A stretch of 30,987 nt of DNA from an uncultured Clostridia bacterium (lineage in GTDB: Bacteria > Bacillota > Clostridia > Lachnospirales > Lachnospiraceae), in contig CAMZAI010000005.1 in the NCBI GenBank assembly GCA_947304065.1, forward strand, positions 1 to 30,987, given 5' to 3'. Below, piece by piece: positions 6,252-18,700 of this stretch (the first letter of the stretch is position 1; each line of letters starts with the position of its first letter). Below the pieces are notes generated by a model that was not told the DNA's origin, ran no database searches, and worked only from the letters and a program-made list of their open reading frames with translations. The translations under genes were made by a program, and so were the position numbers.

Positions 6252-8165
6252 ATGAAGGACGGATTTGTCAAGGTTGCGGCGGTCACCCCGGTCATAAAGC
6301 TCGGCGACTGCATCTATAACGCGGATGAGATCATCAGGCTCATAAAGGAAGCCGAGGAGCGCCGTATCAGGGTCGTATGTTTCCCCGAGCTCTGCCTTAC
6401 GGGATATACCTGCGGCGATCTGTTTTTGCAGGACGTACTGCTGACGGGTGCAAAGAATGAGCTGGTTCGCATAGCGAAGGCTACGGAAGGCCTCGGCGTA
6501 TTTGCCGTAGTATCGCTTCCCCTTCAGGTCAATTCAAAGCTCTACATCTGCGCGGCGGCTATTCAGAACGGCAGGATACTCGGAGCAGTTCCGAAGCATT
6601 TCCTTCCGGCGTACGGCGAGTATTACGAGTCCAGGCATTTCCAACAGGGAACCTGGGAGGTCAGATATATTGACATCGGAGGGCAGAGAGTGCCTTTCGG
6701 AATGAAGCTCCTCTTTGACAATACGGAGATGCCCGAGCTTTCGATCGCGATCGAGATCTGCGAGGACCTCTGGATGCCTCAGCCTCCGAGCGGTTCGCAC
6801 GTGCTCGCGGGCGCGACGCTGGTGCTGAACCCTTCGGCGAGCGATGAGCTGGCGGGAAAGCGCGCTTACAGGCGCGGCCTGGTAAGCAACCAGAGCGCGA
6901 GACTCGTCTGCGGCTATCTGTACGCCGATGCGGGTGAGGGCGAATCAACGACAGACCTCAGCTTTTCCGGACACAACCTGATCGCGGAGAACGGCACGCT
7001 CCTTGCGCAGTCCGAGCTCTACTCGAACGGCATGACCGTTTCCGAGATAGACATTAACAAGCTGGTAAACGAGAGACGCAGGATGACCTCCTACGCTTCC
7101 GGCGACGAGGGTTATGTGCATATTCCGTTCTCGTTCGGAAAGACGGAGCTTGCCGAACTTACGAGACATTACGCGAAGAATCCGTTCATCCCCGAGGATG
7201 AAGGCGAGAGGCTCGCGGCCCTGAGACAGATCATCGCGATACAGGCGCACAGCCTTATGTCGAGGCTCAGATGCATCGGCTGCTCGCATGCGGTGCTCGG
7301 ACTTTCGGGCGGACTTGACTCGACGCTTGCGCTGCTCGTTACGGTCGAGGCCTTTAAGGGACTCGATCTGGACACCCACGGGATCACGGCTGTTACGATG
7401 CCCTGCTTCGGAACCTCAAAGCGTACCTATGCGAATGCGCTGGTACTTGCAGAGGAGCTTGGAGTGGAGCTCATCGAGATAAATATAAAAGACGCGGTGC
7501 TAAGGCATTTCGAGGATATCGGACAGGATCCCGAGGTGCATGACGTAACCTTTGAGAACGCGCAGGCCAGAGAGCGTACGCAGATCCTTATGGATCTCGC
7601 GAACAAGAACAACGGAATAGTTATCGGAACCGGAGACCTTTCGGAGCTGGCGCTCGGATTTGCAACTTATAACGGCGACCATATGTCGATGTACGGAGTC
7701 AATGCTTCCGTACCCAAGACGCTCGTGCGTGAGCTGGTCCGCTATATTGCGGTCAATTCAAAGAGCAAGAGGCTTTGCGATACGCTGCTTGACGTGCTTG
7801 ACACTCCCGTATCGCCCGAACTGCTCCCGGCGACCGCGGAGGGCGTGACGAGCCAGATCACCGAGGACATCGTCGGACCTTACGAGCTGCACGATTTCTT
7901 CCTGTTCTACATGATCCGCTACGGTTTCAGACCGTCGAAGATATTCAGGCTCGCGAATTATGTTTTTGCGGACGATTACGACCGCGCGACGCTGCTGAAA
8001 TGGATGAAGAGCTTCTACAGAAGGTTCTTTGCGCAGCAGTTCAAACGATCCTGTCTCCCGGACGGCCCGAAGGTCGGGTCTGTGGCACTCTCGCCGCGCG
8101 GCGACTGGAGAATGCCCAGTGACATCAAGGCCACCGCATGGATGAAGGAACTGGACGAGCTGTAG
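6252..8165 (+). CDS. nadE: Glutamine-dependent NAD+ synthetase
   Basis: Makes NAD+ from nicotinic acid adenine dinucleotide, ATP and glutamine-derived ammonia, the last step of NAD synthesis. At 637 residues it is the long two-domain form. The N-terminal nitrilase-type glutaminase (about 1-280) has the triad Glu46 (CFPELCLTGY), Lys115 (VPKHFLPAYGEYYE) and Cys170 (IEICEDLW). The C-terminal synthetase (about 325-637) has the PP-loop GLSGGLDSTLAL and IGTGDLSELALG, the ATP and substrate sites. Start ATG 6252 has GGGAG about 8 bases upstream. ftsH begins 9 bases after its stop, so nadE heads a long operon-like run. Because glutamine supplies the ammonia, no separate amidotransferase is needed. Confidence 0.96.
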   Translation: MKDGFVKVAAVTPVIKLGDCIYNADEIIRLIKEAEERRIRVVCFPELCLTGYTCGDLFLQDVLLTGAKNELVRIAKATEGLGVFAVVSLPLQVNSKLYICAAAIQNGRILGAVPKHFLPAYGEYYESRHFQQGTWEVRYIDIGGQRVPFGMKLLFDNTEMPELSIAIEICEDLWMPQPPSGSHVLAGATLVLNPSASDELAGKRAYRRGLVSNQSARLVCGYLYADAGEGESTTDLSFSGHNLIAENGTLLAQSELYSNGMTVSEIDINKLVNERRRMTSYASGDEGYVHIPFSFGKTELAELTRHYAKNPFIPEDEGERLAALRQIIAIQAHSLMSRLRCIGCSHAVLGLSGGLDSTLALLVTVEAFKGLDLDTHGITAVTMPCFGTSKRTYANALVLAEELGVELIEINIKDAVLRHFEDIGQDPEVHDVTFENAQARERTQILMDLANKNNGIVIGTGDLSELALGFATYNGDHMSMYGVNASVPKTLVRELVRYIAVNSKSKRLCDTLLDVLDTPVSPELLPATAEGVTSQITEDIVGPYELHDFFLFYMIRYGFRPSKIFRLANYVFADDYDRATLLKWMKSFYRRFFAQQFKRSCLPDGPKVGSVALSPRGDWRMPSDIKATAWMKELDEL

Positions 8166-8174
8166 GAGGTATAA

Positions 8175-10112
<1,938 letters not shown>

Positions 10113-10140
10113 GACCGCGCAGACTGAAGTTTGAGCGGTC
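10113..10140 (+). other. Hairpin between ftsH and the 76-residue gene
   Basis: GACCGC (10113-10118) and GCGGTC (10135-10140) form a 6-bp stem directly after the ftsH stop, just before the ribosome binding site of the next gene. No T-run follows. It may protect the ftsH 3' end or mark a processing site. Confidence 0.4.
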
Positions 10141-10152
10141 CGAAAGGAAGAC

Positions 10153-10383
10153 ATGAGAACCGAAGAGTTTAAAATGGAGAGGCCGGGGCAGGCCGAGATC
10201 GGTAAGGAGTACGAGGTCATCGAGAAGAGTACCGAGGCTTTCTATTACTACATCCTGATGCCTGCCATCGCCATGTCCGGCAACTATTCCCTCGGCGAGA
10301 GGATCAAGTCGGGGAAGGGCATCGTAAGAGACATACGCGAGGATGCGAGAGGATACTTCGTTTACGTCGAGTTCGATGAATAA
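10153..10383 (+). CDS. Small conserved-looking protein of unknown function, 76 residues
   Basis: A cytosolic protein without signal peptide, cysteines or obvious membrane helix. ATG 10153 (MRTEEFKMERPG) is 6 bases behind AAGGAAG, and the stop lies 11 bases before uvrC, so it fits the operon's spacing and looks genuinely translated; a second ATG at 10174 is possible. The middle carries an aromatic stretch (EAFYYYILMPAIAMSG, about 28-43). The C-terminal half (GKGIVRDIREDARGYFVYVEFDE with alternating hydrophobics, residues 54-76) reads like a small beta-barrel of the SH3/KOW type, which is inference only. I do not recognise the family. Context suggests a housekeeping role near proteolysis or DNA repair, without proof. 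Confidence 0.7.
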   Translation: MRTEEFKMERPGQAEIGKEYEVIEKSTEAFYYYILMPAIAMSGNYSLGERIKSGKGIVRDIREDARGYFVYVEFDE

Positions 10384-10394
10384 TAGGATTATCT

Positions 10395-12269
10395 ATGTTT
10401 GATCTTGAAGAAGAATTAAAAAAGCTTCCCGACAAACCGGGAGTATATATCATGCATGACGCGTCCGACGCGATAATCTACGTCGGGAAGGCAGTGAGCC
10501 TTAAAAACCGCGTCAGGCAGTATTTTCAGAAGCGCGTGCGCTCGCCCAAGATAGAGAGGATGATCTCGCTGATCGACCACTTCGAGTACATCGTGGTCGG
10601 CAGTGAGATGGAGGCGCTTGTACTGGAGTGCAATCTCATCAAAGAGAACCGCCCCAAGTACAACACCATGCTCATGGATGACAAGACCTATCCGTTCATC
10701 AAGGTCACTGTCAAAGAGGCGTTCCCGCGCGTTTTTCTTACGCGCAAGCATGTAAACGACGGCGCGCGCTACTTCGGGCCTTATACGAATGTCGAGGCCG
10801 CCAGGAACACTCTGGAGATGCTGAACGGCCTCTATCATACGCGCAAATGCAGGAAGGCTGTCCCCGACGGAGGCATACCCGGCGAGAGAGCCTGCCTTTA
10901 TCATCACATGAAGCAGTGCGACGCACCGTGTACGGGCGCGATATCGTCCGAGGAATATAAAAGATCGATCGACAAGATAGTGGAATTCCTCGACGGCAAT
11001 TCGGGCCCCATCGTAAAAGAGCTCGAGGGCAAAATGAAGGAAGCAGCGGCTGCGATGGAATTTGAGAAGGCCGCGGAATACAGGGACCTGATCAGCGACA
11101 TAAAGCGCATAAATCAGGTTCAGCGCGTGACCAGCGAGGACGAGGGCAACCGCGACGTTGTCGGCCTTGCGGTAGCGGGCGAGGAGGCCGTGGTGCAGGT
11201 ATTCTTTATCCGCGGCGGGAAGCTCGTCGGCAAGGAACATTATTACATGAACGATATCGGCAGCGAGACACGCGCCGAGATCATGAACGAGTTCGTAAAA
11301 CAGTATTATTCGGGTACTCCTTCGATCCCGAAGGAGATCCTCTTGAGCGAGGAGATCCCGGAGGCCGAACTGATCGGCGCATGGCTCTCGGAGCGCGCGG
11401 GCTCGAAGATATATATCAGATCGCCGAAACGCGGCGAAAAAGAAGGTCTGATAAAGCTCGCGAACAGCAACGCGTCGGGGATCCTCATCCGTGACGGTGA
11501 GAAGCTCGCGGAGGCAAAGAAGCGCACATCGGGCGCTCTTGAGGAGCTTGCGCAGCTGCTTGACATACCGGTGCCCGAGAGGATCGAGGCCTACGATATC
11601 TCGCATATCAGCGGCTTTGAGACAGTAGGATCGATGGTCGTATACGAGAACGGCAGGCCCAAGCCCGGAGATTACCGCAAGTTCAGGATCAGGACCGTTA
11701 CGGGCCCCGATGATTACGCATCTCTTGCTGAGGTACTCACCAGGCGTTTCGAGCACGGCAGGAAGGAACTTGAAGAAGCAAACGCCGGGGAAGGGAAGCT
11801 CACGAGCTTTTCAAAGTTCCCCGACATTATCATGATGGACGGCGGAAGAGGCCAGGTAAACGTATGCCTCGAGGTGTTTGAAAAGCTCGGCATCGATATC
11901 CGTGTCTGCGGCCTTGTAAAGGACGACAATCACCGTACCAGAGGCATTTATTACAACAATATCGAAGTGCCGATAGATACCGGTTCCGAGGCGTTTAAGC
12001 TGATCACGAGGGTACAGGACGAGGTTCACCGCTTCGCGATCGAGTACCACAGGATGCTGCGTTCCAAGGAGCAGGTTCATTCGATCCTCGACGACATCGA
12101 GGGCATCGGACCCGTAAGGCGCAGGGCGCTCATGCGGCATTTCGAATCGCTTGAGGCCATCAGGAACGCGGGCGTCGAAGAGCTCGCGGGCTGTGAGAAC
12201 ATGAATATGGCCGCGGCCGAAGCGGTTTACGCATTTTTCAGGAAAAAAGAGGACAATAATGGCACTTAA
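10395..12269 (+). CDS. uvrC: Excinuclease ABC subunit C
   Basis: The dual-incision nuclease of nucleotide excision repair, acting with UvrA and UvrB. 624 residues, full length. The N-terminal GIY-YIG nuclease is seen as GVYIMHDASDAIIYVGKA (16-33), which makes the 3' cut. A Cys-containing linker (CLYHHMKQCDAPC) is followed by the UVR/UvrB-contact helix pair (about 203-238, with MEFEKAAEYRD). The RNase H-like 5' nuclease includes EAYDISHISG and MMDGGRGQVN. The C-terminal helix-hairpin-helix is ILDDIEGIGPVRRRALMRHF. ATG 10395 follows a weak AGGA. The last 11 bases overlap addB, indicating translational coupling of excision repair and recombination genes. uvrA and uvrB are not in this window. Confidence 0.96.
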   Translation: MFDLEEELKKLPDKPGVYIMHDASDAIIYVGKAVSLKNRVRQYFQKRVRSPKIERMISLIDHFEYIVVGSEMEALVLECNLIKENRPKYNTMLMDDKTYPFIKVTVKEAFPRVFLTRKHVNDGARYFGPYTNVEAARNTLEMLNGLYHTRKCRKAVPDGGIPGERACLYHHMKQCDAPCTGAISSEEYKRSIDKIVEFLDGNSGPIVKELEGKMKEAAAAMEFEKAAEYRDLISDIKRINQVQRVTSEDEGNRDVVGLAVAGEEAVVQVFFIRGGKLVGKEHYYMNDIGSETRAEIMNEFVKQYYSGTPSIPKEILLSEEIPEAELIGAWLSERAGSKIYIRSPKRGEKEGLIKLANSNASGILIRDGEKLAEAKKRTSGALEELAQLLDIPVPERIEAYDISHISGFETVGSMVVYENGRPKPGDYRKFRIRTVTGPDDYASLAEVLTRRFEHGRKELEEANAGEGKLTSFSKFPDIIMMDGGRGQVNVCLEVFEKLGIDIRVCGLVKDDNHRTRGIYYNNIEVPIDTGSEAFKLITRVQDEVHRFAIEYHRMLRSKEQVHSILDDIEGIGPVRRRALMRHFESLEAIRNAGVEELAGCENMNMAAAEAVYAFFRKKEDNNGT

Positions 12270-15200
12270 TCTGTATCTGGGCTCGTCCGGAGCGGGCAAG
12301 TCCCATGAACTGTATGAAATGATCGCACGGGAAGCTGCGGCCGATCTCGACCGCAACTTCCTGCTTGTTGTGCCCGAACAGTTTACGCTGCAGACGCAGC
12401 GCGACATGATCGCGATGAGCCCGACCGGCGGCATCATGAACATCGACGTCCTGAGCTTCCCGCGCATGGCGCACCGTATCTTCGAGGAGCTCGGAGTCAA
12501 GACTCCCGTAACGCTCGAAGACACAGGCAAGACCATGATCGTAAAGAAGGTCGCGCTCGACCGCGCGGACAGGCTCGGAGTCTATGCGGGCAAGATCCAC
12601 AGGAGAGGCTTCATACAGGAGATGAAGTCGCTGATAGCGGAATTTTACCAGTACGGGATAGGCCCGGATGAGCTGGAGAAGATGATCGCGATGTCGGGAG
12701 AACGGCCGAGACTGACGGGCAAGCTGAAGGACATTTCCGAGATATTTGAAGGCTTCAGGGAATTCATAAGCGGAAGGTTCATAATGAACGAGGAGCTGCT
12801 CGAGCTGTTCATTGAGAACGCTCCGAGATCCGCGGTGCTGAAGAACGCATGTGTCTGCTTCGACGGATTTACCGGATTTACGGTCATGCAGCTGAAATGC
12901 ATCGAGTGCCTTATGAACATGGGCTGCGAGCTGTATATCACGGTCACGGTCGATCCCGCGGCGGCCGATAAGCTCCCCGAGGAAGAGGACCTGTTCTGCC
13001 TCAGCGAAAAGACGATAGAGAAGCTTGTAAACATGGCCGATAGGGCCGGCTGTGAGGTTAAGAAGCATATAACAGCGCCGGAGCGCAATCCGAGATTCGT
13101 GAATTCTCCCGCGCTCGCAGCGCTCGAGAAGAACCTGTTCAGACCGGGTGCGGGATCGACTGCGGAATCTGCCGGGATAGAGGTCGTATCCTGCGAGAGC
13201 CCCGCTGCGGAGGTAAGGTTCTGCATCAGCGCGATACAGAGGCTTGCCGCGAAGGAGGGCTACCGTTATGGGCAGATAGGCGTGATCGTAGGAGATATGG
13301 AGACTTACGGCCGCATTGCCGGAAGGGAGTTCCGTAAATCGGGCGTTCCTTTTTTCATTGACCGCAAGAATAACATACTCGGCACAGCGCCGGTTGAAAT
13401 GCTGCGCGCGGTGATAGAGATCGCGTCGGGCGATTTCGCGCACGAGAGCGTATTCCGCTTCTTAAAGACCGGCCTGACGGGCATAGACAGGAACGACATA
13501 GAGCGGCTGGAGAATTACTGCTCGGCGCGCGCGGTACGCGGCAGGGGCATGTGGCACAAGACCTGGGCCGGCAAGTACAGGAGCAGATACGAGATCGATC
13601 TCGACGCGGTAAATGCGACGAGGGAGCAGGTACTGGGCCTGATCGACGATACCGTGTCCGTTCTGTCGGACAAGAAGTCTACGGTTGTAGAAAGAACAAA
13701 TGCATTAAAGGCGCTCATAGAGCGCTGCGGAGTATACGAAAAGCTTGAGGCCGAAGCGGAAGCGAAGAAAGAAAGCACGGAATACGCGGAGAGGCTCGAA
13801 GGCTTAGAGGCCGCGCAGCTTCCCGAAAAGATAGACGAGGTCTTCGAGAGGATATGCCTGCTGCTGGGAGATGACGTGACCGATCCGGCGGAGTTTGCGG
13901 ATATCCTGGATACGGGCTTTTCCGAGGCAAAGCTCGCACTGATACCCCAGGAGAGCGACAGCGTGGTGATCGGCGATATGGAGAGGACCAGGTTCAATTC
14001 GGTCCGCGCTCTGTTCCTGCTCGGCTGCAACGAGGGCATCATCCCCGCTTCGAAGGGCGACGCGGGACTGCTCTCCGACGCGGAACGCAGCATTTTCGCC
14101 GAGAATGACATCGAACTCTCGCCCACGAAGCGCGAAAGTGCGTATCTGAATGAATTCTATCTGTATCTGAACCTCACAAAGCCCACCGGGAGGCTTTATC
14201 TGTCATACCACAGGATGACTGCGGATAAGAAGCCCGGCAGGCCTTCGTACTTTATAGGGAAGCTGCTGAAGCTCTTTGACGGACTTCAGATCAGGGACCT
14301 GTATCCGCAGGACACATTCCTTCTTCCCGGAAGCGACGGCGGATGGCGCGCCGCGGCCGATATCCTGAGGATTGAGGCGGAGGGCAGGACCGATACCGCA
14401 GAAGACGACGGCTCCGAAGCGGCGCAGAAACGGGCTGAGGAGAAAGCTGAGAGGAGGAACGCAGCGGAACAGCTCCTTTACGAGCTTTCAAAGAGCGATC
14501 CCGGCGCATACACGAGGCTTCTCGACGGAGCATTCAGGATCGCGGTTCCCGAGCGCATCACGCAGGAGAACGCCGCGAAGCTCTACGGGGATACGCTCAC
14601 GGGCAGCGTAACGATGCTCGAGACTTACGCGCGCTGCGCATTCTCGCATTTTGTCAAATACGGGTTGAGGCTCGAGGAGCAGACCGAATACGAGGTGGGC
14701 ACGGCAGAACTCGGAAATATCTATCATAAGGCCCTGGAGTGCTACTGCGTGGCCCTGAAGGCGCAGAACATAAGATGGCATGACGTTGAGCCCGGAACGC
14801 GCAGTAAGCTTGAAGAAGAGGCGCTTAACGAAGCCTTCGGGGAATACGGCGATATCCTTGAGGACAGCAGCAGGAACGCATATATCAAAAAGCGTGTCGC
14901 AAGAGTCCTTAAAAGGACGATCGATACGATAGAGAGCCAGGTAAGGGCCGGAGAGTTTGAACCCGAATTCTTTGAAAAGGGCTTTAAGCATGCGGGCGAA
15001 TTCATGCAGTTCGAGGGCAGGATCGACCGCATGGACACCTACGAAAAGAACGGCAAGAAATATCTGAGGGTTGTGGATTATAAGTCCGGCAAAAAGGACT
15101 TTGAACTTGATAAACTGTTTTACGGACTGCAGATACAGCTCGCAGTCTACATGAGAGAGGGCCTGAAGGAGATCTCGGAAGGCGGACGGGACGCGACCGT

Positions 15201-15711
15201 GACCGGAATGTATTATTACAACATCGACGATCCGCTGGTCGACTTAAGCGACGGCAGCAGTACCGACGCCGAGAACAAGCTCCGCAATGCTCTCAGGATG
15301 AAGGGCCCGTCGCTGGACGGCGCCGAGATGCTGAGATTGCACGATACGGAGCTTGCCGATGATGCCGGTGAATACAGGCAGGAGAGCTACAGCTCGCCCG
15401 TCATCAGTGCCGGTACCACAAAGGCCGGCAAGCTTACGGCAGCAACCAAAGTGTTCACGGGAGAACAGTTCGAGAGCATCGGGAACTATACCGTGGAACG
15501 CATCAGGGAAAATTCGGCCGAGATCCTTAAAGGAAGGATCGATATCGACCCTTATGAGCTCGGAGGCGCGAACGCCTGCAAATACTGTCCGTACGGCGGT
15601 ATCTGCGGATTTGACGTGAGCCTTGGAAGCAGGTACAGAAGACTTAAGACATTTACTTCAGAGGATGAGATATGGCAGCGGATAGATGGAGCGAAAAACA
15701 GCGGGAAGTAA
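12259..15711 (+). CDS. addB: AddB (RexB-type) subunit of the AddAB helicase-nuclease
   Basis: AddAB processes double-strand breaks to a Chi-like site for RecA loading. AddB supplies the second nuclease and the Chi-recognition scaffold. 1150 residues, normal length. The N-terminal Walker A-like GSSGAGKS is at 8-15. The C-terminal RecB-family nuclease has Asp940 in VVDYKSGKK. The iron-sulfur staple is complete: Cys793 (YARCAF) with Cys1107, Cys1110 and Cys1116 (CKYCPYGGIC), and the spacing of the last three equals that of Bacillus AddB. The start codon lies inside the uvrC end (11-base overlap) and its own end overlaps addA by 40 bases. A Glu/Ala-rich insertion lies near residues 705-735. Confidence 0.95.
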   Translation: MALNLYLGSSGAGKSHELYEMIAREAAADLDRNFLLVVPEQFTLQTQRDMIAMSPTGGIMNIDVLSFPRMAHRIFEELGVKTPVTLEDTGKTMIVKKVALDRADRLGVYAGKIHRRGFIQEMKSLIAEFYQYGIGPDELEKMIAMSGERPRLTGKLKDISEIFEGFREFISGRFIMNEELLELFIENAPRSAVLKNACVCFDGFTGFTVMQLKCIECLMNMGCELYITVTVDPAAADKLPEEEDLFCLSEKTIEKLVNMADRAGCEVKKHITAPERNPRFVNSPALAALEKNLFRPGAGSTAESAGIEVVSCESPAAEVRFCISAIQRLAAKEGYRYGQIGVIVGDMETYGRIAGREFRKSGVPFFIDRKNNILGTAPVEMLRAVIEIASGDFAHESVFRFLKTGLTGIDRNDIERLENYCSARAVRGRGMWHKTWAGKYRSRYEIDLDAVNATREQVLGLIDDTVSVLSDKKSTVVERTNALKALIERCGVYEKLEAEAEAKKESTEYAERLEGLEAAQLPEKIDEVFERICLLLGDDVTDPAEFADILDTGFSEAKLALIPQESDSVVIGDMERTRFNSVRALFLLGCNEGIIPASKGDAGLLSDAERSIFAENDIELSPTKRESAYLNEFYLYLNLTKPTGRLYLSYHRMTADKKPGRPSYFIGKLLKLFDGLQIRDLYPQDTFLLPGSDGGWRAAADILRIEAEGRTDTAEDDGSEAAQKRAEEKAERRNAAEQLLYELSKSDPGAYTRLLDGAFRIAVPERITQENAAKLYGDTLTGSVTMLETYARCAFSHFVKYGLRLEEQTEYEVGTAELGNIYHKALECYCVALKAQNIRWHDVEPGTRSKLEEEALNEAFGEYGDILEDSSRNAYIKKRVARVLKRTIDTIESQVRAGEFEPEFFEKGFKHAGEFMQFEGRIDRMDTYEKNGKKYLRVVDYKSGKKDFELDKLFYGLQIQLAVYMREGLKEISEGGRDATVTGMYYYNIDDPLVDLSDGSSTDAENKLRNALRMKGPSLDGAEMLRLHDTELADDAGEYRQESYSSPVISAGTTKAGKLTAATKVFTGEQFESIGNYTVERIRENSAEILKGRIDIDPYELGGANACKYCPYGGICGFDVSLGSRYRRLKTFTSEDEIWQRIDGAKNSGK

Positions 15712-18700
15712 TAGACAGCAGGAAAGAAAACCTGCTTGTTTCGGCTGCCGCGGGTGCGGGAAAGACCTCTGTGCTCGTGGAGAGGATACTGCGCCTTATC
15801 ACCGATGAGGGACAGGATGTGGACCGGCTCCTGGTCGTTACATTTACAAGGGATGCGGCTTCGAACATGAGGGAGAAGCTCGCGGACGGACTGGAAAAGC
15901 TGATCATGGCGGATCCCGACGACCGGAGGCTCAGAAAGCAGCAGATGCTCCTGCACAATGCGTCGATCACGACGATCGACAGCTTCTGCAACAGCGTGGT
16001 CAAGGAATTCTTCCATGAAACAGATATCGATCCGGGCTTCAGGATCGGAAGGACGGCGGAACTCGTGCTCATGCGCAACAAGGTGCTCTCCGACCTGATC
16101 GAGGAATCGTATGCATCGGGCGACCAGGCTTTCGCGGATATGATCGAGAGCTACACTTCGTCAAAGAGCGACGCGAGCATTGAGGAACTGATCTTAAGGC
16201 TCGCTTCGGCGGCTGAGGCGCAGGCCTGGCCCGAAGAATGGCTGGACCGGCTCGAGGATGATTTCGTGGCCGAGAGCGAGGGCAGGAGCGGTATCAGGTA
16301 CGAGTGGAAGCGTTTCATTTTCGATTATGTGCGCGCTCAGATCACGGATATGCTGCCGCGTCTGGGGCGTGCGCTGGAAATATGCGGAATGGACAATGGC
16401 CCGGCGTCATATACCGATGTGATCGCAGCCGAGCTCGCAGCGGCAGAGGCCGTGGCTGAGGCCGCGGATTACGATGCGCTGGCTGACCTGATCTCGGGCA
16501 TGGACAGCTTCAGGACTCTTCCGAGGGCGTCGGGAATCGACGAGAACTTAAAGAACCGCGTAAAGGACACAAGGGATGCTTACAAAAAGCTGATCGGCGA
16601 CCTGCGCGCCAGATATTTCTCATGCAGCGAGGCCGAGACAAACAGGGAGCTCGGCGCCGCGGCGGGCCCCGTCATTACGCTCATCCGCATCACGAAGGAA
16701 TTCATGCGCCGTTTCCTTAGCGTTAAGAAAGAGAAGAATGTGCTCGATTTCAGCGACATTGAGCATTTCACGCTCGAGATCCTGACCGACCGCGACGCAA
16801 ACGGGGATATAGTCCCGAGCCATGCGGCGACAGAGCTTAAGGACCGTTTTACCGACATTTTCGTCGATGAGTACCAGGACAGCAATTTCATTCAGGAACA
16901 GATAATCAACATAATCGCGAAGGATACGGGCTCACGGCCTTATACATTCATGGTGGGCGATGTAAAGCAGAGCATCTACCGCTTCAGAATGGCCAAGCCC
17001 GAGCTCTTCATGCGCAGATTTGAGAGATACCGCAAGGAGCAGAAGGACGGAAGGGTTATCTGCCTCGGGCAGAACTACAGAAGCCGCCCGGAGGTCCTTG
17101 ACAGCACGAATGAGGTCTTCTACGCCTCGATGAGGCGGGAGATCGGCGGAATAGACTATGATGACGAGGCGGCGCTCGTATGCGGGCAGAGACTGCTGGC
17201 AGCGGACGGAATGCCGAAGATAGAGGAAAACAGGACCGAGCTGATCGTACTCTCGGACAAAGACGCGGACGAGGAGGACGGAACGGGAGCCGAGGCCCTG
17301 AGACATCTGGAGGCAGCAGCTGTCGCGAAGCGCATAAAGGAGCTGATCGCAAGCGGGCTGATCATCAATAAGGGCGAAAAAGACGAGCACGCGGCCGGTT
17401 ACGGAGACATCGTGATCCTTCTGCGTACGATGAAGTCGTGGGGTGACTGCTACGCGGAGGAACTCGAGGCGGAGGGCATACCCACCTACTACAGCTCGGG
17501 CGGCGGATTTCTTGGTACTTACGAGGTCACCGCGATGCTGCAGTATCTGAAGATACTGAACAACCCGAGGCAGGATATCCCGCTCGTGGCGGTACTTAAA
17601 TCGGAGCTTGCCGGGCTTTCCAGCGACGAGCTGGTCTCAATAAGGAGCTTCGGCGGCACGGAAAGATGCTTCTGGGACTGTGTGGAACTTTATTCTAAGG
17701 AAGGTCCCGACGAAAGCCTTCGCGGGAAAATAGACTCATTCCTCGCGATATACAACGATATACGTTCGATGAACCTGAACCGCGATATCCCGCGCGTGAT
17801 CGAGGCGATCTATGACAGGACCGGCTTTGATCTCTACTGTGCGGCACTCCCCGGAGGCGACAGAAGGGCGCTCAATCTTGAGATGCTCTCGGAATACGCC
17901 GCGGAATATGAAGCCGGAAGCTTTTCGGGACTTTACAGCTTTGTAAGATACCTGGAGCAGATCATCGATTCCGAGCAGGATCTGGAAGAGGCCTCGGGCG
18001 CAGAAGCGGGCAATTCCGTGCGGATCATGTCGATCCACAGGTCAAAAGGCCTCGAATTCCCGATCGTCTTTGTCGGAGGCATGGGCAAGCAGCTGACCGA
18101 CCAGGACAGCACGAAGAGTGTAATAATCAGCTCCGATCACGGCATCGGGGCAAAATATACGGATCTTGCGCTGCGCAGGAGAAAGGATACCTACAGGCGG
18201 TTCCTGATCCAGAAGATGATGCAGATGGATTTCATGGGCGAGGAACTGAGGCTCCTGTACGTTGCGATGACTCGCGCGAAGCAGAAACTGATCATGGCCG
18301 GAGCGTTGAGAAAGAGCTTCTACAAGCCCGAAAAATGGCAGGAGGCCGCAGAATCGACGAATACCGCATATTCGGTGGCGTATATCGAAAAAGCCTCGTG
18401 CTTCATGGATTTTGTTTATCCTGCGGCACTCAGATACCCCGAGGATTTTGCGATAGTAAGGCCCGGCGGGAGTGAGTCGGGTGCGTACACAACGGGGACA
18501 GACACGGAGGACATGGCCGGCAGTACAGACGGTGTGGTTGCAGCAGGCAGCGCTGACGGAACAGCCGCAGGCATATCTGCTGACGCGGCAGATATCCGCA
18601 GCCGCAGGGCGGCCTTCGAAAACCTCAAGGACCCCGGAGACTCCGAGATACGTGAGCTTCTGCGCTTTGTATACCCGAGAGGCAGCGCTCTTCCCGTGAA

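Noticed and set aside
10416..13443. Long minus-strand open frames opposite uvrC and addB (about 446 and 401 codons).
   Set aside because: Both lie entirely opposite genes with full-length, motif-complete products, lack good ribosome binding sites and have low-quality compositions; they are shadows of GC-rich codons.
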